Below, piece by piece: positions 35,561-47,900 of a DNA stretch of 64,000 nucleotides. Source of the DNA: Maea johnstoni (Eukaryota > Annelida > Polychaeta > Spionida > Magelonidae); contig OZ012684.1 in the NCBI GenBank assembly GCA_963942565.1, forward strand, positions 70,298,169 to 70,362,168. The letters are read 5' to 3'. Position 1 is the stretch's first letter. Each line of letters begins with the position of its first letter. The notes beneath the pieces are model-generated. The model ran no database searches. It was not told the origin of the DNA and saw only the letters and a list, made by a program, of their open reading frames with translations. A program made the position numbers and the translations under genes.

Positions 35561-37783
35561 GCATTTAGATTACAGGGCCTATACATGGCTTAATACCTTC
35601 AGTACACTAAAAGTCCAGACACCTTGTGACAAGTTTTAAGCTAAATAGCTATTCGGTGTTTGCAGTCGTGTGGCACTGTTTTAGTGTTCTTATGACCCTG
35701 CAGCTTCATTCCCCTATATTTCTTCATTTTTTAACCACTTTATAACCATCAGAAGCAAACAACATATGCAGCAATTGTATCCGATTTTAGTTTTTGTACC
35801 ACATTTTGGTGCCTTCCACCAATCACAGACCGCGGTAGTATTTGGTATATGATATACCTCACACTTTCTGAGCTTTTGAGCTTTCAAGTGCAACTCAATT
35901 GGTGGAATTGAGAAATACTTTTCTTCACTATCAATAGGTGGAATATTGCGGCATCGCAATAACATGCATGACAGTAGATGTTCTTTGTGTTCTTCACCAC
36001 TAGTAAATGTTTGGAGCAAAAGGCGTATTGCAGCAATATAAGGTAACAATTTGAATTAAGCAATTGTTAAATACAGAAACCCGATACAATAAGTCAAATT
36101 ATGATGACTGGCTTTGAATAAAGAAAAATGCCTTTTTCTTTCAGCAAATTTGACTTTTATAAAAACGATTAAAGCGATCAATGACGTAATGTTTATTAAG
36201 AAAATGAGGATAGCTAAATCGAAAATCAATTCAGTAGATCGGTTATACATCAAACTAACACAGTGTCCGAGAAGTATTCGTACTGCCGGTTTTCAGTTGT
36301 TGTGGTCTTTTGTTACACACGGCAAACAAAAGGGATCGCTATTGTTGCACACATTATTTTGTTTTGAAATTTAAAATTCATTTGCGTTATTATTATCATA
36401 ATTCCCAAAGCAATTCATAGATCTGGCAATACTGAAAAAGCTAAGTAAAGACTGCGCATTTTGCATATATTAATATTCAAATTACAGTATCATTAAATGC
36501 CATCTTTCGTCAAACTGTTGTTGTTTGTGTTTTTATTATTTAGTTGGTCATTTTAAGTTGCACGTTAAAGTAATATTTAAATCCCAAAAACAATGCATAT
36601 CTAGGCTTAAGTAATACTTTGAGAGGCCACATTGAATTATAAATAGCAGTCAGTCACAACACACGTAAGTCATGGATTTTTTATTATTTTTTGAACGATT
36701 GTCAAATTACCTTTTGCTATTCTCAATATAATGAAGACAAAGTATGCGAATCAGACCAACGATATGTACGTATACACGTGAGTTTTGGCATAGGTGTAAT
36801 ACGTCCATCTCCTCAATCATCATTTCCTTACATGTATAACTGATTGGGCAAAGCTCGTCATTAACGTTGGTAACGTACAAGTGATATTTGGCAGAATGGA
36901 TTCTTAGTATGCCTCATATGTAATATCAGCTGCGTTGTCTAAGTACAAGAGTATACTCTGGTAAAAACCATATATTATTAAGGAGTTTGTGTTAATTTTC
37001 AAAAGTTGAATTCAATTAGATTATCTGTATACCCAAGATGCAAACGGCTTTAAGTTCAGTTATAGTTGAACAGACAAGTATGACATATACTGTACAGATC
37101 ATTCATCGTGACATAATTTATTACGTGAGGGGGTCCTGAAAAAATACTAGACAACTTTACTATAAAGCTTACAGATGACTCTGCACTGTGATATTTTTCT
37201 CTGCAAAGCAGATATTTTTATTGTCTCGTCCCATAAAAAACACGTGTACATTTAAACAACACATCGCATCAAACTGGATGGAATGTTTCAACACTCCTTG
37301 TCTCTAATCTTTATGAAAAAAATAACTATATATGCATATGAATAACAACTTATTTCGGTACACACACGTTACAAATCATTTTTTTAATACTGTATTCAGC
37401 GTAGTTCCTTTTCCAAGGAATCTCATTTTCTTTGTACAACTCTAACTCTGATGGGGTTGATATTAAGAAATACTCTTAAATCATCTGGTTAGAAAGAATT
37501 CACTGAACATGTATGATTGTTGGAGATAGTCTTCTTATTTTTTTTTATAGATTTAGATTTAGGGTTTACATCAAAATATCCCAATCTCGCATGCAACAAC
37601 AATGTTAACAGAGTTGGTTTGATTAAAGTGGGATTATTTTTTCTTTTTTAACAAAACCATTTAAAAAATATTTTTTAAGGATAATATCAATTAAAACTTA
37701 AAAGTTATCCAACAACTCTCCTTTGAATAATCTGTGAATAACCTTTGCTCCAGTCTAAGTTTATTTCGAAAGTATGAGGGTAG
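35561..37783. other. Gene-free stretch
   Basis: A 111-residue minus-strand frame at 35714-36049 (with stretches such as FTSGEEHKEHLLSCMLLRC and CDWWKAPKCG) is the only notable one. It has Cys/Trp content that could come from an old exon or a decayed transposon, but I recognise no family. Nothing else is seen. Confidence 0.35.
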
Positions 37784-37785
37784 TA

Positions 37786-37940
37786 CGGTGGACCAAGTGT
37801 GAAAGAGCAAATGAAAAAACTTTTTTATTTTCGCGATCGTTTTTTAGGAAGAGAAAATAGAAAACCTTATATTCTCTCCCTAAAAAACGATCGTGAAAAT
37901 AAAAAAGTTTTTTATTTGCTCTTTCACACTTGGTCCATCG
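37786..37940. mobile_element. Near-perfect hairpin MITE with TA duplication
   Basis: A 155-bp element starting CGGTGGACCAAGTGTGAAAG and ending in its inverse. The arms are about 70 bp and almost identical, around a small loop. TA flanks both ends (37784-37785, 37941-37942), fitting a Tc1/mariner-type target. High arm identity suggests a young or gene-converted copy. Confidence 0.9.
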
Positions 37941-37942
37941 TA

Positions 37943-39030
37943 GGAAACATTTTAATCAGATTGTGATAAGTTTTGCGTTTAACATTATTGTTCTTTTGTG
38001 TATGTAATTATGTTCCATGTTGTTCCTGTAAATTCTTTTCTCCATAATTTCACTACGTAATTTCGTATTTGAATAAATATGCTCTATAAAGAATACGATA
38101 CAATACAATACGATAAGGGTATTATGTGGTTTACTCCGGCACCCGTCACTACGCATTACTGGCCGATTTCAACGTATCCAGCAGCAGCGCAGGCGAAGGC
38201 GAAGGCTTCGAATTGCTAGAGTTCGTCTGGAATAATGAATGCCCAGAATGCACAAGAGAATGATATTCAAGTAAAAAAGGCTTATACATCTGTACTTCCT
38301 CCATTATCATACCCTCACTAATACTCTTACCTTTAAAAGGTTAATTTTTATAAATTAGTATATAAATGATACTGAATGACCAAAGTTCATGAAGAATATC
38401 TTTCACCAGGATGAACCAAATTAGGACGAATGCAAATGACATGCACTATGTCATACTTTAACTTCAAATTTATGGATATTACCAAACGAAAACAGTTTTG
38501 AGACGAAATTATTATAATTAATCATGAGTGATATCATAAATAGTTAAAACCTTATTTGTCAATGGTAAATATGTTTCCCAAACCTCTTGAATTATTGATA
38601 CAAAGGTTAGGTAGTCCTAACTGTGTGGTCGCAGGGATAGCTTGGTATATTTTGCCAGTAAAAGAAATTTCATGGTTACCTTCCGCTGGACGTGTACATT
38701 TCTGGTTACGTACCCTCTATGTTAAAACATAAGTTCGTGGTTCCCTGCTGAATCTTCTCCAGTCATTTTAGTTTCGGCCTTGATTAAGTATGAATTAATA
38801 AATTAAGAGTTTTTGTTTTGTGTTTGTGTTTTGTTTTGTTTTTCTGTATTCTGTTTTGTTTTGATTTGTTTTTGTTTTTATCAAACTTTGGAGAAAGTTT
38901 TTTCTCCTAAATATGCCTGCGCTCCCATCAGGTATCTAAAGGTCAATGCCCAATCAATACTTTAAGAAATCAATATTCGACTGGAAGTTGTTCCGTCCCT
39001 AGGCTGTATGGATCCAGTCTACTGTCGAGT
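37943..39030. other. Gene-free stretch
   Basis: No gene. A stretch near 38090-38117 (GATACAATACAATACGAT) resembles the tails of the LINE copies nearby. A T/G-rich low-complexity run lies at 38810-38880. Confidence 0.5.
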
Positions 39031-39140
39031 ATTTATGGCAAGCCGAATTGCCCTAAAGTAAGCATTTATGGAATTCCATAAATCATTTATGGAATTCCAT
39101 AAATGCTATCTTTAGGGCACTTCGGCTTGCCATAAGTATT
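39031..39140. mobile_element. Hairpin MITE
   Basis: Left arm ATTTATGGCAAGCCGAATTG and the inverse of the right arm (AATACTTATGGCAAGCCGAA) pair. The central part repeats CATTTATGGAATTCCATAAA, which is itself palindromic. The whole can fold into one long stem. Confidence 0.85.
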
Positions 39141-39177
39141 GATAACAGCTACACAATACACATTATGGAAAGAACTT

Positions 39178-39532
39178 TTTTTATAACTTTTATTCCAATG
39201 GTATAAATATGCATAGATGTCAATACAATACAGTACAGTCATTTAATGACTATAAGCGGGAGGCAAAAAGAACATGTATAGATTGAATCATATATAGGAT
39301 AGACATAGTATACTGGTGGATTGTATACTATAGTTCCTTTAATGATTTGAAAATAGGGGACCACTTCCCTAGAAAGGTCTTATATTTGTTGTTACTCATT
39401 GCTATGTACCCTTCCACTTCCATACAGCTTTTCCATGTATAAAGTACTTGTTGTAGAGAGGGAATTTTGTTCTTAAATTTACTTTTGTAAATTGTGTGTT
39501 TAGTGATGTTCACAATTGTTTGTGTTAGATGA
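39178..39532 (-). mobile_element. 5'-truncated LINE with perfect 16-bp target duplication
   Basis: ATTATGGAAAGAACTT lies directly on both sides (39162-39177 and 39533-39548). Between them, on the minus strand, an open frame ends with YTWKSCMEVEGYIAMSNNKY and TFLGKWSPIFKSL, typical of the last residues of LINE ORF2 proteins. A 3' UTR with AATAAAAG and a short A-run at the insertion point follows. Target-primed insertion with a truncated 5' end explains all of this. The exact duplication suggests a young insertion. Confidence 0.9.
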
Positions 39533-39548
39533 ATTATGGAAAGAACTT

Positions 39549-40740
39549 GATAACAAAGCAACATTTTAGAAATATTTCATTAACGGATGTTGCTCCACTT
39601 TAGTTGCACAATGATTCATTCTTTCGATTCTTAGTTTATTTTTGATCTCAGGCTGTTGCACCACAAGCCTATGAGCGTCGCTCGACTACTACCTAGGGCC
39701 ATGTGGGCGCCTTTAACGCTAGTGTTACAAATGACCGATAGATGTCGTGGCGAACGTAATCACGCCGTGTCACGTCACTTCGAACGTGATTTCCGTGATG
39801 CTAAGTAGTAGGTGGTCAAGAACGGCATGGGCTGATGTTATGATTTGCGAATGAGCAAAGTTGACGACCTCAATGCGCCATTTAAACCTCTAAACACATA
39901 AAGTAATGATTAAGTGGACGGGTTTTGCTATGAAGCAGAAGTAGGTGCCTATATCCCTTGACAATCAGTAATACATATACACATTCAGTGATTCACGTTT
40001 TCTCTATTTACACTCCACAATTTGGCATTTCTATAGCACTTGTCTTCAGTTCTGAATTAACAGTTCCTTGCATAAGCACAGAAGATTTCTGCTTAAACCA
40101 GGGTTCTTTAATCCTTAGTTGTCCTGATACTTGTTTAATTGTAATTAGAGGGGACGGACTCATTTTCAATTGTTTTGGTCTGAAACCCATTTCCTGATCA
40201 TAGACATAGTCATTATAACTTGTTCATTTCCTGTTTTATTTTCAGATTTCAAGAGTTAGTCTGGTAGACACTTTCCTTTAGCTCATACATGCTTCTCTTA
40301 TCTGGATTATATTTACCTTCAATGGTCTACATGAAGGCATTACATAATGAATAGGTGTTGGCTGAGTCAACAAGTTGCATCAAAGGTAAATGTCCAGAAC
40401 AACCTCTGATCTGTCAGATTGAATGTTGTAAATTATAATTTATATCCATCATTTCTATCGGTTCCTGGAGATTTCGTCACCAAGGGTGCGCAACTTCTAC
40501 AACATTACATAATGTACGACTCCAAAACACTGAATAATGCTATGAATTATTTTGAAGTGGTAAAAACATCTAGGTAATTTGATCTTGAGTTTATATCTTG
40601 GATGACGAAAAGAATGGATATGTAGCAGGAGACCAATTACTATAGTCTGAGAGAAGTAGACATGGAGTGGGCACTGGTCATGAATCATCAAATTTCGCTG
40701 CCTCTCACTATCTGACCTAGATATGATGACATCCTCCAGC
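39549..40740. other. Gene-free stretch
   Basis: No gene is seen. The part at 39680-39800 is richer in GC and CpG than its surroundings, without a recognisable function. Confidence 0.45.
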
Positions 40741-40744
40741 CAGC

Positions 40745-41050
40745 CAGTGCATGCTTACTGCACAGATCACGTGACCAATACAACCCCAGGCTACAGCGCG
40801 TAACCCGAGGCGCAGATGCCGTAGAGGCTAGCATGCAGTACCTATGGGGTTGCGGATCAAGGGGATGTATTTCTCTGCTATAGTGAAGAGCTGGACTCAT
40901 GCCAGGAGTCACAGATCAGGCATCAGCGCGAGGTCACGTGGGAACAAGGACCAATCAGGGCTCTCGTATCAATTACAAATAGAGAAACATGATCTCCACC
41001 ATCAGCTGGGGATGCCCAGGGCACCAATTTTGGGCTATTAGTGGCTTTTA
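40745..41050 (+). promoter_or_regulatory. Candidate promoter region of the seven-pass membrane gene
   Basis: This patch is richer in GC and CpG than its surroundings. It holds a forward CCAAT box (GACCAATCAGG near 40949), another CCAAT (GTGACCAATACA near 40770) and two CACGTG/CACGTGA E-box-like sites. It lies about 0.9 kb upstream of the acceptor (41840) that precedes the start codon, so a noncoding first exon could start here. This is inference from composition and motifs. Confidence 0.3.
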
Positions 41051-41906
41051 GTTGACACTGGTTGAGGCTAGCTTGTTCAGGTTGACCAGCTGGTTTTGAT
41101 TCTTTTGATACCACTTGTGTATTTGGTCATCCAAGGTTTATATGCACTTATACTGGTCGGTTTAGTTCTTTTTTTTGCGATTCCTCTTGACCGATCTTTC
41201 ACCTAACGAGATTGGTGAAAATCTCTCTTAAGTCGCTTACATTTCATGAAACTGAAGTACACTTCATTAAAAAACTGAATGAAACAGTTTAACAATGTTT
41301 AACTGTCAACCAAAATAAGTGAAGAAATTTACTGACTATAGCCCTTCAAATGCATGGAAATATTAGATTTACATTGTGTGGTGACAAAGTCTCTTGGGTA
41401 CAAAATCTCTAGCACCGATTTCTATCACATATTCTCTGCTGACACATTGCTAAAATGATACCTGTATTGATACTATGTTCCACCTGAATAAGTTAAGAGT
41501 GGAGTCTGTTCGTTTGTAATTTTGTAATTATTTTTATTCAGGATAAGCTATTGTCCGTCCAACATTCGAAGATGAGTTGCACTCTTTAAAAAAATAGTAG
41601 AAAATGAGTGCAGGTGATTTGTCATATTAATCAGCAATTGAAGTTATAAACAATTCCCATCTTTATCTTCATTTATTTGCCAAATAATCACATTCTCAGC
41701 ATGTGCTTGCTACACAGCTAGGTGTCAGGCGAAAGTTGAGATGTGTCCTAGACTCCTAGTATATACAAGTCCTTGAGCACAGACAATCAACCCTGAAGTA
41801 CATACACCTATGTATAGTAAGCTTTGTTCCTGTTTTTCAGAATGTAGTGTTGGACAGAAGGATGTGCCCTTAAGTTACCTGTGTCAAGAAGGAAAGAGCT
41901 GGGAAA

Positions 41907-44900
41907 ATGTGGGATGCTGTGATTTCCTACCTGGCCTTGGAGCCAGAAGTGATGTTGGGAAACGGTTCCCATGACGTTGTCATAGGCAACGACACCATTG
42001 ACATCATGCTAAGGGGCTGCTTCAAGAGGTTCGACACCATCGCCTGTATAAGGTAACAACATCAACTTTAAATAATTTTGATAGGAACATACAGAAATAA
42101 GGATTTTTAACTCATATGGTCATATTTAGTGATGACATTGTAATGAAATTTTATCGATTCTAATTGATATATTTTTTATTCGATTCGATACGCCGTAACG
42201 TGCTTGTAGGGCACAATTATTTAAAGGGATGTCATTGATATCTCTTTTTTTTTCGATTTGATTAATTGCTATACTCTTTCCGATATATAGATCCATTCAA
42301 TTTGGTTCGATACCCTGTGAATAGTACACCATTCCTTCGAATCTCCCTTACAAAAGCCATAGAAAATACTTCAATATTTAGTCAGAGTTTCACTTTGCGT
42401 TAGTTTAACAGGAAAATGTCTGGGAAAAGTGTATTTTTTATTAATAATCATATGCCATTATTGGGGTACAAAATATTGATTATTTCGATTCGATACCCTA
42501 CCATTCAATTTGATTTAATTGACAAAGTGAAAATGTTGATTTGTCGACTATCGATGACATCCCTAGTCATATTTGTATATACTGGGGAATCTCAGCCACT
42601 ATTACTTTTGCTTCGCTAGTATTATCAGAAAAAATCGGCCACTTAACCCATCAGAATCTTGATTATTAAAAAGTGTCCTAAATTACCGGAAATTTAGAGC
42701 ATATCTGTACCTAGCAAGGGGTTTTGTCCTAAGGTTTTAAAACTTAATCATCTTGAACTGAATGTCGATATTGGGTCTACAGAAGTTTGTCATTGTGTCT
42801 CATTGTATTTTTTCTAGGAATATTATCATGTCTCTGGTGGAGGCAATTTCAGGGTTTAATTTTGTCTAGACAAAATTAACTGGATTTGTATCTCGAAATA
42901 TGCCTTGCTATAAATTGTCTATTTGACTGTTTTCTCTAGGAATGGTATCATGTCTCTGATGGTGGCCATCACAGGATTGCTGTGTCTGTACAAGGTGATC
43001 CGTCTCCACCTGTATAGGCACCGTATCATACACCAGTATGTCATCTTTTACTCTGCTACACTCGAGTGTGCCATATGGTGAGTAGCCCTACAAAACTTTA
43101 AAAACAGAAAAAATACAAGAGCAATTATTAAAGCCTAAATGGTGTTCTGAAGTATTGCCTTTTTTTGTAAAACGTATCTGATTCATGTTATACTTATAAA
43201 TTGAACTCAAAAAAAAAGAGTATAGTCAACTGGTTTCTTCCTGCGTCATATGTCAACATAGCACCCATGCTTGAAGAATGTAAATAGCCTTTTATTTCCA
43301 CGGATGTTAGTCAGTTGAAGGTTAAGGACTTTAGAAATAAAATTTCTTTCATATTATGAATATAAAGTGAGTTTTTAGACCTGGATGGTATGAATGAAAA
43401 GAAAAAAATGTGTTGTAATTGTCTGCTTAATATTTAAGGCATGGTCTTAGCCAATATTTGGAAACAGGATGTGTCCAAATAGAGGTTTCATAGACTTTTG
43501 GGCATCCAAAGTGTGGTGCAAAGTACATGTTCTACTATTGAAATCAGTGTCTTAGCCAGGATTTAGAAACTGGGTGCCTAAAATTGGTAGTTGAAAAACT
43601 TTTGGGCGTCCAGATATTTAAGGGGGATCGCAATATACTCATATTTCAACCATAAACATGTATCAATTTATCAAAATAAGGCATGATATCATTAAACAAT
43701 GTCATGGAAATTATAAGGAGATGAAAGAATTCAATTATAAGCTTGAGATTTAGCTTTTTTAGAAATTCCACACTAAAAGATTTGGGTGTCCTGAGGGGTT
43801 CTTTTCAAGGGTTTGGGTGTCCAAAAAGGCACCCAGACGCCCTGCTGGCTAAGACCATGATTGAAATAAACCCTATATATTTACAGATGTTGCTTTTTAG
43901 GCCAGTAACTGCTTTGTGTTTCTTATAAAAGTGACACTACAGTTTCTACATCTTCTATCTTCTAAGAAAAGGCATCATCAGCAAATTCTGACATAAATTT
44001 TTGGGTGTCCAAACTGTCAAAAAACAGTGTTCTGGGTGTCCAAATGACATGCTGGATGCATAGGCAGCTAAGCCCCTGATTTAAGGTATTAAGAGTAACA
44101 TAATTAAAATGTAGAATTTATTGAAAAGCAAGTCAGGTTAGCTTTAGTAGACCTGTTTTCTTGGTTTAGGCTTCTGCATAGCATATTGTCCATATAGGAA
44201 GTGAAGGGGACATTTTCGCTTACTCAGGATAAACATATGAAAGAAAACCATTGATAGTTGTCATTGAATGTCATACTTTTCATTCCAGTGCTGTCCATTG
44301 GATCCTTGGAAAGTATGCTGAAATGGATTTTGTTATGCAGTACCTGAAGTTGATTCAGTTTTTAGCAGTCTGTCACTTCTACTGGAAACTGGCAACCATT
44401 GTTGTAAGAAAAGAGTATCTCACTCGAAGGTGAGTATCTCATGATAACATTGAACTTGTCGGGTATTGATGAAACCCCTCATACTAACCACTTACCAGAT
44501 ACCTTTTGTCAGTATAAAAATGATATTCTGATTGGGCAGCTCTTGCCTTAACTCTGCTCTGGACAGTAGTTGACCACTAAGCAGAACCTTTAATCATATG
44601 AGCAGACAGTTAAAAATATTGATATTCGTAATGCACATTTCTTTCATCTCAAGAGATCCTTCTGCATTTGTGATGAGTAGCAATGATGAATCTATCATTT
44701 ATAGGTATCCCTGTGCATTTCCATAAAAGTACATGTAGTACAAGTGCAGAGGTTCTGAAAAAGCATGAATGCAGTTTTCGATAGAAAGTTTGTGTTACAT
44801 GGTGCGAGGAACCTCTCTTTAAACATCAAATTTTTTATGTACAAATGTAGTTTTGTATATGCTGCTTATCATTATGACTGTGCTGATTTCAGGGTGCTCA

Positions 44901-47900
44901 TACCGGGTGTTGTGACGTGCCTAACATACTTCACCGTAGTAACAACCATAGGCATAGTCAACGTCAAAAACAGCTGGGTGGAGTGCTTTGGTAAGTCTTG
45001 AAACTTAAAACCATTCATGCCCTGAGAACTTTTTGATCTCACAAAAGTTAACAGTATCTAAGAAGTAAAAGCAATGCCTCAAAGAGAAGTTTAATTTGCT
45101 TCTTTATTGACCTGGTGCTTACACTGGTAAGGCTAAGAAAGCAAATACACATACTCAAATATATCAAATACTTCTCAGAGGTAGCCGATATTAACAATGA
45201 CCTAATTATTTACTCTGACCTCACGTAATCTAATACAGATCTGGTGAGGTTTGATTTGTTAGATTTTAGACACTCTGAAGTTGGATTTGTTCTTGCCTGT
45301 TTTATCTGACGGGTTAAGGGGGCCCTATTCATGCATCAACCTATTAATGCTTGTGGAGGCCCTTTTATGCCATAAGATTATAATCCCTTGAACATTGTTA
45401 TTTATGTTGCTTCAAAGAAGAAAATGAAATAAAAATCGATTTACACAATCATGTAATTTCCAACTTAAAAAAGAAAAATCTTTGAATACCAATAACCCCA
45501 TCTTGATGTTCGTACCTAAACGTAGGTGTTCACTCTAGGTTTGTATGTGTATTCCAGAACCTTACTGGCTGATGCTGTCTGCGGCGGAGTTTGCCATTGT
45601 GCAGCTGTTTGCTATAGCAGGTGTCTACATTACTCGCAGGCTGAATGAGATCAGTACACTAGAGTCGGTCAGGATGGCTCAGAAACGGGATCTATGGAGG
45701 TGAGCCTACACGAGGATTAGTTATATATAGCACACAGCAGGAGTGGGTCGAGATACCTAAATCTGTTATGATCAAATGTAAAACATACTACCAATACTAG
45801 CATGAAATGAAGTGCCTTTCTTTAGTGTAGTGCAACATTTCCTTAACCCTTATAATGCAGAGGCAACCTTCGTCCAAAGCACAAGAACGCAATAATTTTT
45901 GAAAACCATATAACCCCTGTCATGTTGGTTATCATTGGATAGCCCTTGCTGAGTACTCTCAGATGAGTACCTATGTGCCAGGGTTTCAGTGATTATTAAG
46001 GTTTTTTCCATCATTTTGTATTGGCCAAATTAGCCATCAGCAGCATAAGGGTTAACACTCATATTGATGTTAATATCTATATAGAGGTTGTTACTTTATC
46101 TGCATAGGGGTAGTGGAAATCTGTGCAAACAGTCATAAGGGTGCTTAGTAGAATTGAATAGCAGAGTGGTGAATAATTATGCCCTATTTGGTGAAAGGAG
46201 GCTCTAACTGCTTAGTTCTCTCTACCCCAGTTTGCACTAGAAACCACCCTGCCTCTAGTTGAAATTAGGAAACCACTAACAATAATCATATCAATTAAGA
46301 TTTTATTCTTAAATTTAAGTTTTATTCAAAACTATGTCATTGAAATAATGATTTCTTTCTTTTCAGTCTCATTGTCTTCTTTGAGCTGTCTGCCCTGTTT
46401 GGGTTGGTGTATGATGTCACCATGAAGTCATGTAAGTACTACAGTCAGAGTATAAAGTGTAACTCTGCCGTCAAAATAAGCAAAGATATGTGTTAGAGTT
46501 CAATGTCACCTTTCTTAGGACACCTTGATTACAATTGTACTCCACAAAGTGACTGCAATATTTAAACCTGTATCTTGCGAACTACACCAAATTCAGTGTC
46601 TGAGGCTGTGATGTCATTGATATGCAACTGCTTGAAGGCTGAAGTCTATTCTGTACTGAAAACACTAATAAATGCTCTCAAAAGTAAATGACTTGCAAAA
46701 AGCAAAAGGGTGTATCAAACTAAACAAACAATGGTGCTGTGTCTCAGTGTATACCCATATACTGTAAATTTTATTTTCTAGAGGAATACTAGGTTCTGTG
46801 TGGCAAAATCCTGGCAATTACTAAACTATTGGGTTCAAAATTGTTCCGAATACAGACTTATCACAAAAAGTATTAAACATAGATATTTTCCTTGCAGTGG
46901 AAGACACAGATAAAGGATGTAGTGGAGTATTTGTAAGTACATCTTTTCATTGATTGTTTATATGAAATAATTATATAATAAATGATCAACATTTCATTAA
47001 AAATAACATGATTTTATCAAAGACTATGTTGAACCACTTTTTCAAACACTGTGCCAAAAAACTGAATACATTTTGATATACTCAATCCATCGGCTAGTTA
47101 GATATAGGCAACTGGATTAATTCTTTATTGACTGGACTATTGTTCTCATCCCTGTTGTTTTCCAGAAACACATGCAAGAGATCTACTCGCCCATATTTGG
47201 GACGTTTATGGTGATGAAGTTTTTGGTTCCTATCTGGGTGATGCTGTGTGTGTTCCACCCCATAGAGACAGCCCCTGACCAGGAGGACCTTCTACCTCAG
47301 ATCAGTGAAGAGGGGGTAAGTACCCTGATACCCATTCGTATTCATGTGTGCACATGCTCGGACAGTTTTACACCTCTACTTACTAAATTGCAGAATAGTA
47401 TTTGAAAATAGAATGTTAAATCCATTAGGAACTGCTAGTGTTCTTCCGATTGTTCGAACATGCCGAACAGCGTACGTTTGTGCCTCCGATTATGATGATC
47501 GAACGCAATTTTACATGTTCGAAAAAAAAAACGAACATGGACAAAACTTCTATTCAAAGAAATAGCTGGACTTTCGGTAGTCCTGCCGGTCAGAAAATCT
47601 GAGAACAAAGTTTATTTACCTATGTATTGCCCCACCAAAGAGGAAACACTGCAGCACCGCTCTAGATCGAACTCTCTGAGCAATGCCGCGGCGATGTTAC
47701 GATGCCGCCATTGTTGTTTTGTTATCCGCACACCATAGCGCAAATGCGCATGACACAATTACTCTAGTTTGTCGTGATACAGCTAGGTGTCGTGGTACCT
47801 TATGACTTTGGGTAAATAGCAATGGCGGCACAGAAAACCATGTACACAACTTCGATTATTAATCGGTCATCGGTCGTTCAAATGGACCGATGATCGACTT

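Noticed and set aside
35714-36049. 111-residue minus-strand gene
   Set aside because: No recognised family, no clear splice sites or neighbouring exons. It is kept only as a note in the gene-free stretch.
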